The position numbers and the translations under genes were made by a program. A stretch of 64,000 nucleotides of DNA. Source: Bombella pollinis. Lineage in GTDB: Bacteria; Pseudomonadota; Alphaproteobacteria; Acetobacterales; Acetobacteraceae. Shown here one piece after another: positions 35,177-42,301 of the stretch. Where the stretch lies: contig NZ_JANIDX010000002.1 in assembly GCF_026385485.1 (NCBI RefSeq), forward strand, positions 124,001-188,000. Direction: 5' to 3'. Below the pieces are notes generated by a model, which did not search any database, was not told the origin of the DNA, and saw nothing but the letters and a program-made list of their open reading frames with translations. Position 1 is the stretch's first letter. Each line of letters opens with the position of its first letter.

Positions 35177-35875
35177 TTACGCGCGGAATGGGACGATGTG
35201 CCCTTCCGCCAATGTCACGGTGCGGTCCATCGCAGCAGCCAGTGCCTCATTATGAGTAGCAATAAGCGCGGCTACGCCTTCTTCTCGCACGATGCGCGTT
35301 AATTCCGCAAAAACAAGCTCCGCTGTTTTTGTATCAAGATTACCCGTTGGCTCATCAGCCAAGAGTAAACTAGGACGATTCGCTAGAGCGCGAGCAATGG
35401 CTGTGCGTTGCTGCTCCCCACCGGACATCCGCCCCGGCAAAGATTCTAACCGATGAGACAGGCCAAAACGTGTTAATAAATCAACCGCTCGCAAACGTGC
35501 CTCGACACGGCTTACCCCCGCCGCTAATTGAGGCAGCATGACATTCTCACAGGCTGAAAACTCACCCAGAAGATGATGGAATTGATACACAAAGCCAATC
35601 TCATCACGCCGCAATGCTGTCCGCCCGCTCTCACTCATTTTGCGCGTGCTACGCCCTTGAATCAGCACATCCCCAGAATCAGGACGCTCCAACAAACCTG
35701 CTAGATGCAGTAAGGTCGATTTCCCCGTCCCACTGGGGGCAACCAAGGCCACCAGCTCCCCGCTTTGTAGAGTGAAATCCGCCTCTTTAAGGATATGCAG
35801 CTCCTCATCACCGGAGCGGAAAAACCGGCTTAATCCCTCAAGGGATAAAACGTAAGCCTCTGAATCCTTACTCAT
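35177..35875 (-). CDS. lolD: Lipoprotein-releasing ABC transporter ATPase
   Basis: Cytoplasmic ATPase of the LolCDE complex that extracts outer-membrane lipoproteins from the inner membrane. Walker A APSGTGKST, signature MSGGEQQR and Walker B LLLADEPTGNLD are all present. The ATG at 35875 has GGAGG nine bases upstream and yields the family-standard 232 residues; the GTG at 35911 would add twelve residues. It overlaps the lolC stop by eight bases, consistent with a coupled operon. Confidence 0.95.
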   Translation of the reverse strand: MSKDSEAYVLSLEGLSRFFRSGDEELHILKEADFTLQSGELVALVAPSGTGKSTLLHLAGLLERPDSGDVLIQGRSTRKMSESGRTALRRDEIGFVYQFHHLLGEFSACENVMLPQLAAGVSRVEARLRAVDLLTRFGLSHRLESLPGRMSGGEQQRTAIARALANRPSLLLADEPTGNLDTKTAELVFAELTRIVREEGVAALIATHNEALAAAMDRTVTLAEGHIVPFRA

Positions 35876-37115
35876 GACGCAGAGCCTCCACCGGGTCCGT
35901 CTTTGCCGCACGCCATGAGGGATAAAGCGTAGCTAAGAGCGATAAAACCAACGAGAGCACCGCTACCTCTACCACTTGCGACCACACTAACCGCGCCGGG
36001 AGACGCGCTAGGAAATAGACTTCCGGGTTAAATAAGTTCGTCCCTGTTAGGGATTCCAAAAGATGGCGAATATGCTCGATATTGAGGGCAAAGCAAATGC
36101 CCAACCCCGTCCCTACCAGAGTACCCACCACACCAACAGAGGCTCCACACATCAAGAAGATACGCATCACGCTCCCACGGCTCGCCCCAAAGGTGCGCAG
36201 AATGGCAATATCGCGCGTTTTATCCTTCACCATCATAATGAGGGAGGAAATCACATTAAACGCCGCCACAAGGATAATGAGCGTGAGGATAAGGAACATT
36301 ACATTCTGCTCCACCGTCACGGCATCCAAAAAGCCATTGGCACTATCTGTCCAATCCAGCACTTGCAGGCGCGGATCATTCAACGCATCCTCAATCTGGC
36401 GGCTAAGAGGCTGAATATTGAGCGGGTCATGCGTACTCACTTGTATAAGAGAGACACTATCGCCCATCATCAAAAAGGCCTGAGAGGCTGCCAAAGGCAT
36501 GAGGATGACATTGCTGTTATAGTCGTTCCAATTCGCATCAAAAATGAGCGCGACATGCACCTTCCGCACCCGTGGCATCGTGCCAAACGGCGTTGCTTGG
36601 CCATTGGGGGACAGGATGGTCAAGCTTGAGCCAACATGCAGCCCTGCACGCTCGGCCAAAGTCACGCCAATGGCCACCGCATCATTGCCGCGGAAATCCT
36701 CTAACCGGCCATCCATCACCCCTTGGGTGAGGGCTTTCCACCCCTGTAAATCCTCTGGGCTTAGCCCCTCCAACAATGCCCCGGTGGAGTAACGCCCCGC
36801 CTCTGCCAAAACAGTGCCTTGCGTCATGGGCAGAACCTGCGTCACACCGGGCACCTTACGGATGATAAACGCATCATCACGATAATCGCGAATTGGCTGC
36901 CCATAGGCATAGACGTTCAAATCCCCATGCAGGCCGAGAATCCGGCCCATGAGGTCTGCTTTAAAGCCATTCATCACGGCCATGACGATGATGAGCGTCG
37001 CCACCCCTAAAGCAATGCCAACAAGGGAGAAAAGCGCAATGACAGAGGCAAAACGCTCCCCCTTGCGGGCCCGCAAATAACGCAAGGCGATTGTTCGCTC
37101 AAACCGTCCGAACAT
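35868..37115 (-). CDS. lolC: Lipoprotein-releasing ABC transporter permease
   Basis: Membrane subunit of the lipoprotein release complex. The 415-residue product has the FtsX-like architecture: N-terminal membrane helix (about 24-48), a large periplasmic domain (50-270) and three C-terminal helices with FNVISSLIMMVKDKTRDIAILRTFGA, the coupling region. Only one permease gene lies here, as in many alphaproteobacteria where a single LolC/E-type protein probably forms a homodimer with LolD. It follows proS with a one-base gap. Confidence 0.93.
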   Translation of the reverse strand: MFGRFERTIALRYLRARKGERFASVIALFSLVGIALGVATLIIVMAVMNGFKADLMGRILGLHGDLNVYAYGQPIRDYRDDAFIIRKVPGVTQVLPMTQGTVLAEAGRYSTGALLEGLSPEDLQGWKALTQGVMDGRLEDFRGNDAVAIGVTLAERAGLHVGSSLTILSPNGQATPFGTMPRVRKVHVALIFDANWNDYNSNVILMPLAASQAFLMMGDSVSLIQVSTHDPLNIQPLSRQIEDALNDPRLQVLDWTDSANGFLDAVTVEQNVMFLILTLIILVAAFNVISSLIMMVKDKTRDIAILRTFGASRGSVMRIFLMCGASVGVVGTLVGTGLGICFALNIEHIRHLLESLTGTNLFNPEVYFLARLPARLVWSQVVEVAVLSLVLSLLATLYPSWRAAKTDPVEALRHE

Positions 37116-37116
37116 G

Positions 37117-38433
37117 TTAGCCCAGCCCTAGCTTGGCCAAAGCGTCATCAAGCGGCAATTCACTCCGCTCGCCAGTAGCACGGTGTTTTAGCTCCACCAT
37201 ACCGGCTTTAGCCCCACGCGGGCCGACAATAATTTGCCAAGGATGGCCCATCAGGTCAGCATCATTAAACTTCACACCAGCACGATCGGCGCGGTCATCA
37301 TAAAGCAACCCTTCTGGGTCACGGCTATAAATGCTCTCACAAAGCTTATCACAAAGCTCATCACCGGGGCGAAGATTGAGCAAAGCTGCCCGATAAGGAG
37401 CCACTTCCTCCGGCCAAATAATACCGGCTTCATCATGAGAGGCTTCAATAATCGCCCCGACCAGACGGGAGACGCCAATCCCATAGGACCCCATATGCGG
37501 GTGCAACGGTGCCCCATCAGCCCCATTAACCTCAACGCCCATAGCCTCGGTATATTTCGTCCCGAAATAGAAGATATGCCCGACCTCAATGCCACGGCCA
37601 CCACGCCGGCGCGACTCTGGCACGCTCTCCCAAGCTGAGAGGTCATGCTTTTCATCCGTAGCGGAATAGGTTGTCTTCACAATCTCGCGCAGTTTTTGGA
37701 GGTCATCCTCCTTCTGCGGGTCAAGACCGATGCTATCCCAGTCGATCTCATCCCACCCGGCATCATAAAAGACTTCACTCTCCCCCGTTGGGGCAAGGAC
37801 GAGGAACTCATGGCTCAATTCCCCACCGATAGGCCCCGTATCAGCAGCCATAGGCACGGCTTGCACACCCAACCGGCGGAAAATCTTCAAATAAGACAAC
37901 ATGATACGATAATAGCTGCTTACGGCATCCTCATAAGAGAGGTCGAAGCTATAACCGTCCTTCATGTAGAACTCACGACCACGCATCACACCAAAGCGCG
38001 GGCGGATCTCATCCCGGAACTTCCATTGGATATGATACAGCATCTTCGGTAGTTCACGGTAGGATTTCACCGTGCTGCCAAAGAGGTCCGTCACCATTTC
38101 CTCATTGGTTGGGCCATAAAGCATCTCGCGCCCTTGCCGGTCCTCAATGCGCAGCATCTCCGGCCCGTACGCATCATACCGACCAGACCGCCGCCATAGC
38201 TCGGCAGATTGAACAGTCGGCATCAGGATTTCCTGACCACCAATTTTATCCTGCTCTTGCCGCACAATAGTAGCAATGTTGCGCAGGACACGCAGCCCTG
38301 CTGGCAGCCATGTATAAATGCCAGATGACGTCTGCCGCACAAGCCCCGCCCGCAGCATCAAGCGATGAGAGGCGATTTGTGCCTCGGCGGGGACTTCCTT
38401 CAAAGTGGGCTGAAAAGCCTGACTTAGACGCAT
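37117..38433 (-). CDS. proS: Prolyl-tRNA synthetase, short alphaproteobacterial form
   Basis: Class II synthetase charging tRNA-Pro. At 438 residues it lacks the large editing (INS) insertion of the E. coli type (about 570 residues), as is usual in alphaproteobacteria. Class II motif 2 with RPRFGVMRGREFYMKDGYSF is evident and the C-terminal anticodon-binding domain (about 345-435) ends LPLDDALAKLGLG. The position between lolC and RNase J is typical of the order found in the Rhodospirillales. Confidence 0.95.
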   Translation of the reverse strand: MRLSQAFQPTLKEVPAEAQIASHRLMLRAGLVRQTSSGIYTWLPAGLRVLRNIATIVRQEQDKIGGQEILMPTVQSAELWRRSGRYDAYGPEMLRIEDRQGREMLYGPTNEEMVTDLFGSTVKSYRELPKMLYHIQWKFRDEIRPRFGVMRGREFYMKDGYSFDLSYEDAVSSYYRIMLSYLKIFRRLGVQAVPMAADTGPIGGELSHEFLVLAPTGESEVFYDAGWDEIDWDSIGLDPQKEDDLQKLREIVKTTYSATDEKHDLSAWESVPESRRRGGRGIEVGHIFYFGTKYTEAMGVEVNGADGAPLHPHMGSYGIGVSRLVGAIIEASHDEAGIIWPEEVAPYRAALLNLRPGDELCDKLCESIYSRDPEGLLYDDRADRAGVKFNDADLMGHPWQIIVGPRGAKAGMVELKHRATGERSELPLDDALAKLGLG

Positions 38434-38445
38434 AATATTAAGGCC

Positions 38446-40104
38446 TCAGACACGCAGAAGATGGACATCAACCAGCGGACGCTTCCGCAATTTCCGCCCC
38501 AAAGCGCGGCGCAGAGCCGTGCGTGCTGCATCGCGGAACGCTTGATCATCTTGGCGGAACTCATCGGGGATTTCATCAATCGCATAAGCGAACTCTTCCC
38601 GAATCCGTGCGCTTTCAGGGTCATCCCGCTCCAGCAAGCCTGGTGCGCTAATACGTGGCTCGCCGATAACATAGCCCTCATCATCCACAGCAAAGCTTGC
38701 CAGAACGATGCCGTTAAAGAGCATCCGCCGCCGTGCCGCTAAGACCCCACCCGTCATGGGGAGGAGGCGGTCGCCATCCAGAGCCAACAAACCCGTTGGC
38801 GCGGTATCAATCACCTCGACAGGCCCCGGCCCTAAATTGAGGATATCGCCATCCTCTAACAACACAGCCTCTGCCCCCGCCTCACGCGCTAAAGCCCCAT
38901 GAGCGGTAAGATGACGCCATTCCCCATGTGTTGGGATGCTATAACGCGGGCGCACCAAGCTATAAAGATGCCGAATATCCCCACCTGTTGCATGGCCGGA
39001 TGTATGAACCATGCCGTCTTTATCCGTCAGCACCGTAACACCACGGCGCGTTAGGTTATCTTGCACGGTCATCACCGCTTGCTCATTGCCCGGAATCACG
39101 CGGGAGCTGTAAATGACCGTATCACCCTCACCAAGTGAAATGGTGGAATGTGTATCGCTCGCAATGCGCGATAGAGCTGAACGCGCCTCACCTTGGCTGC
39201 CTGTGATAATCATCAACAGATTATCATCAAGGACATCCTTAATGTCATATTCCGTCAAGAAGGGCGGCAAATCAGCAAAATAGCCACATTCCCGCGCTGC
39301 TGATTCAAGATTGCGTAAAGAACGCCCTACCACCATGACCTCACGGCCAGAGGCTAACGCTGCTTTGGCGATGCTCTCCACACGGGCTACGTTACTGGCA
39401 AAGCAGGTCACAGCCACGCGCCCTTCTAGCCCGGCAATCATTTCTGTTAAGCCAACGCGAACATCCGCTTCGGACTGGGACCGCCCCTCCTTCATGACGT
39501 TCGTGCTATCACCGACAAGGGCCAACACGCCCTCATCCCCCAAAGCACGGAAGGTCTCTTCATCCGTCACAGGCCCAACAAGTGGGGTGGGGTCTAACTT
39601 CCAATCCCCAGTATGAATAATAATCCCGTGCGGTGTACGAATAGCTACCGATTGTGCTTCCACAATCGAATGGGTCACCGGGATGAATTGGAGGTCAAAC
39701 GGGCCAACCTCAAAACGAGAGGATGGCATGATGATATGGATAACAACCTGATTCTGTAATCCAGCCTCAGTTAATTTACGGCGCAACACCGCAGCGGAAA
39801 AAGGCGTGGCATAAACCGGGCACTTTAAATACCGCCATAAATGCGCGACCGCCCCGATATGATCCTCATGCGCGTGGGTAATCACCAAACCGCGCAAATC
39901 CTTCTTACGCTCTGCAATAAAAACAGGGTCTGCAATAAGGACATCGGCCTCTGGCGTATCATTACCCGAAAACCCAATACCGCAATCAATCGCCAACCAA
40001 TGCTCCTCACCGTTTTCACGCATACGGTAGAGGTTAAAATTCATACCGATTTCGCCCGTCCCTCCTAAAGGGAGAAAGGCAAAATCACTTACTTGCTCTG
40101 TCAT
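38446..40104 (-). CDS. rnj: Ribonuclease J
   Basis: Metallo-beta-lactamase-fold endo- and 5' exoribonuclease. The metal motif is VITHAHEDHIGAV (residues about 74-86), followed by the beta-CASP domain (from about 200, GDSTNVMKEGRSQSEADV) and THGEWRHLTAH near 395. At 552 residues it is close to the Gram-positive enzymes. It overlaps no neighbour (12 bases from proS, 18 from coaX). Confidence 0.93.
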   Translation of the reverse strand: MTEQVSDFAFLPLGGTGEIGMNFNLYRMRENGEEHWLAIDCGIGFSGNDTPEADVLIADPVFIAERKKDLRGLVITHAHEDHIGAVAHLWRYLKCPVYATPFSAAVLRRKLTEAGLQNQVVIHIIMPSSRFEVGPFDLQFIPVTHSIVEAQSVAIRTPHGIIIHTGDWKLDPTPLVGPVTDEETFRALGDEGVLALVGDSTNVMKEGRSQSEADVRVGLTEMIAGLEGRVAVTCFASNVARVESIAKAALASGREVMVVGRSLRNLESAARECGYFADLPPFLTEYDIKDVLDDNLLMIITGSQGEARSALSRIASDTHSTISLGEGDTVIYSSRVIPGNEQAVMTVQDNLTRRGVTVLTDKDGMVHTSGHATGGDIRHLYSLVRPRYSIPTHGEWRHLTAHGALAREAGAEAVLLEDGDILNLGPGPVEVIDTAPTGLLALDGDRLLPMTGGVLAARRRMLFNGIVLASFAVDDEGYVIGEPRISAPGLLERDDPESARIREEFAYAIDEIPDEFRQDDQAFRDAARTALRRALGRKLRKRPLVDVHLLRV

Positions 40105-40122
40105 AAACGCATCTGATCCTCT

Positions 40123-40956
40123 TCAAGCGTTACCATTATGCCCAAAGGCATTGCGGGCCTGTTGCCCAGAAAAATCAGTGATGAAACGCCCCTCATTCTG
40201 CTCCGCGAGAAGTCTTAACCCCTCCAGCGTGAGGTCTGGTGCTACTTCATCAAATAATGTCGTCCCCTCGGAGAAAAGCGGGGCTAAACCGCCTGTCGCC
40301 ACAATTTTGGGACTCTTATCCATCTCACCGGCAATACGGTGAACAATCCCTTCAACCAGACCAACATAACCCCAAAATAAGCCTGACCTCATCGCCACAC
40401 TCGTATTGCGGCCTATGGCCGTCATTGGTCGTCCTACACTCACACGCGGCAACCGTGCTGCAGCTTGATGCAACGCATCCATCGAGAGATTCACCCCCGG
40501 TGCAATCGCCCCACCGCAATAACGGCCCTGCGCATCAACAACATCAAATGTTGTCGCCGTACCAAAATCCACCACAACCAAGGGACCGCCACCATAAAGC
40601 TGACGTGCCGCAAGGCCGTTTAACAACCGGTCTGCCCCCAATTCTGCCGGGGTATCAACCAGCACATCCATTCCCCATTCCAGCTCATGATTCGCCACCA
40701 AAGGCTCCACATGCAGCCAGCAACGGCAAAAACGCCGCAAATCATACAACGCAGCCGGCACCACTGTGCCAATAATCGCCTGCGTTACACAATCCGCACC
40801 AATGCCTGCACGCTCCATCAACCCCAAAAGCCACGCGGCATATTCATCCGCTGTTCTACGGTCATCGGTCGAAATACGCCAGCGGCCAATCCATGATGAA
40901 CCATCATGAATAGCAAAAACCACATTCGTATTGCCTGCATCAATGACGAGCAGCAC
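40123..40956 (-). CDS. coaX: Type III pantothenate kinase
   Basis: Phosphorylates pantothenate, the first step of coenzyme A synthesis; type III enzymes are not feedback-inhibited by CoA. The ATP site DAGNTNVVFAIHDG starts at residue 6, LGADRLLNGLAA follows, and VVDFGTATTFDVV is the second nucleotide motif. Length 277 is slightly longer than typical (about 255-260) because of the C-terminus. Lies between RNase J and birA, a conserved neighbourhood. Confidence 0.94.
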   Translation of the reverse strand: MLLVIDAGNTNVVFAIHDGSSWIGRWRISTDDRRTADEYAAWLLGLMERAGIGADCVTQAIIGTVVPAALYDLRRFCRCWLHVEPLVANHELEWGMDVLVDTPAELGADRLLNGLAARQLYGGGPLVVVDFGTATTFDVVDAQGRYCGGAIAPGVNLSMDALHQAAARLPRVSVGRPMTAIGRNTSVAMRSGLFWGYVGLVEGIVHRIAGEMDKSPKIVATGGLAPLFSEGTTLFDEVAPDLTLEGLRLLAEQNEGRFITDFSGQQARNAFGHNGNA

Positions 40957-40964
40957 AGCTCCCC

Positions 40965-41702
40965 CTACTCACAGATAACATCACCCGTCACAACCGAGGT
41001 CACAGTGCCATCATCTTGTGTGAGCAAAAGACGCCCCTGCACATCCAGTCCGGCAAATCGGCCTGATGTCCTCTTACCATGTCTTTCTAATATCAGTCGA
41101 GTACCTAGAGGGTGCGCACGTTTAAGCCATGCCTTCCATAAGGTAGCCTCGCCCTCCTTCTGCCACTCATTCCACCATTTATCAAAAGCCCGCAGAATAG
41201 ACTCGGCACATAATTGTGGCTCAGGCGGTGGCTTTAATGCGGAGAAAGCCACAACCTTACGTTCGGTAAGGGTGGGAGCTTTCTGCAAATTGACCCCTAT
41301 GCCAATAACAACCCAACAGACCGTTGCAGAGACCACTCCAGTCTCGATGAGGATACCAGCCATTTTATGAGAGTTAAGCAGAAGGTCATTCGGCCATTTT
41401 AAGTGAAGCTGCTGACACTCATCAGGTGATAAAGCCGCTGCTTCAACAAGCCCATCATAAAGAGCCAACCCGGCCAAATAGGGTAAAATTGAACGAAAAG
41501 ACGCTGTCTCTGGTGCATGAAACAAAAAGGAGAAAGCGAGGTTCCCCTCTCCACTCTCCCATGTACGGCCACGGCTACCGCGTGCTGCGCTTTGGCGTCG
41601 TGCCAAAACAGCTAGCCTCGTCTTCTCGCCGGCCTCAGCGCGCTCTCGACAAAAATCGGAGGTAGATGCCAGCGTTTCATAAATCTCGAAACGCCAGGTC
41701 AT
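40965..41702 (-). CDS. birA: Biotin-[acetyl-CoA-carboxylase] ligase
   Basis: Attaches biotin to the BCCP domain of acetyl-CoA carboxylase. The 245-residue product has the ligase core only: GSRGRTWESGEGNLAFSFLF for biotin binding, LKWPNDLLLNSHKMAGILIE for catalysis, and a C-terminal SH3-like domain. There is no N-terminal DNA-binding domain, so it is a monofunctional ligase and not a repressor. First gene of the series running to dnaE; upstream lies tRNA-Val, where other alphaproteobacteria have nuoN. Confidence 0.93.
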   Translation of the reverse strand: MTWRFEIYETLASTSDFCRERAEAGEKTRLAVLARRQSAARGSRGRTWESGEGNLAFSFLFHAPETASFRSILPYLAGLALYDGLVEAAALSPDECQQLHLKWPNDLLLNSHKMAGILIETGVVSATVCWVVIGIGVNLQKAPTLTERKVVAFSALKPPPEPQLCAESILRAFDKWWNEWQKEGEATLWKAWLKRAHPLGTRLILERHGKRTSGRFAGLDVQGRLLLTQDDGTVTSVVTGDVICE

Positions 41703-41723
41703 AATAATAAACTTACAAAGGGA

Positions 41724-41798
41724 TGGTGGGCAATGACGGGATCGAACCGCCGACCCTCTCGGTGTAAACGAGACGCTCTACCGCTGAGCTAATTGCCC
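41724..41798 (-). tRNA. tRNA-Val (anticodon TAC)
   Basis: A 75-base cloverleaf with encoded CCA. Acceptor GGGCAAT pairs with ATTGCCC; the anticodon stem TCTCG/CGAGA encloses TTTACAC, giving TAC. Located between birA and hupB, the position conserved in alphaproteobacteria. Confidence 0.95.
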
Positions 41799-41834
41799 GC
41801 CACGATCTATAGACAAAACCCTAATGGAAGGCAA

Positions 41835-41871
41835 CGGGGAATTTTCTTTTTTTTACAAAAAAACTTCCCCG
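41835..41871 (-). repeat. Long hairpin between hupB and tRNA-Val
   Basis: A two-part stem: CGGGGAA (41835-41841) with TTCCCCG (41865-41871), and an inner run of T (41847-41854) facing a run of A (41857-41863). It lies 17 bases past the hupB stop codon on the transcribed strand. The internal U-run may let the outer or inner stem end hupB transcription, but the classical tail is not at the end. Confidence 0.45.
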
Positions 41872-41887
41872 CTAATCTGTCATGCAA

Positions 41888-42175
41888 TTACTTGCTGACA
41901 GCGTCCTTTAAGCCCTTACCCGGCTTGAAACGCACAGAGGTAGAAGCAGGAATATCAATTTCCTCACCTGTACGCGGGTTACGACCCTTAGCAGCCTTAC
42001 GCTGTGCTGTAACAAAGCTACCAAAGCCTACGAGACGAACTTCCTGCCCTTTGGAGAGGGTCTCCTCAATCGTCTTGAAAACAGCGTCCACAACATCCCC
42101 AGCCTTTGCTTTAGGGAGGTCAGCAGCTTCAGCAACAGCAGAAATAAGCTCCTGCTTGTTCAATGGTTTCTCCAT
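41888..42175 (-). CDS. hupB: DNA-binding protein HU
   Basis: Histone-like nucleoid protein. The 95-residue product has the HU alpha-helical dimer domain (MEKPLNKQELISAVAEAADL) and the beta arm with GFGSFVTAQRKAAKGRNPRTGEEIDIP, where the conserved proline intercalates in bent DNA. Follows lon, the conserved arrangement clpX, lon, hupB, tRNA-Val. Confidence 0.96.
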   Translation of the reverse strand: MEKPLNKQELISAVAEAADLPKAKAGDVVDAVFKTIEETLSKGQEVRLVGFGSFVTAQRKAAKGRNPRTGEEIDIPASTSVRFKPGKGLKDAVSK

Positions 42176-42247
42176 GACAAACCTTTCTTATTAGTTAAGT
42201 GAATCAACCCACTGGGATTAGAATCACCTGATAGCGTTTCCACCTGC

Positions 42248-42275
42248 ACTATGAAGCGGATTTTCCCTGCGTCAA
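42248..42275 (-). promoter_or_regulatory. Candidate hupB promoter
   Basis: On the minus strand TTGACG (rc of 42270-42275) and CATAGT (rc of 42248-42253) are 16 bases apart, giving a leader of about 65 bases before the hupB ATG. It starts shortly after the lon stop, consistent with hupB having its own promoter. Confidence 0.5.
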
Positions 42276-42301
42276 CCATCAGAAAGCAAGAATAGCCCCA
42301 C

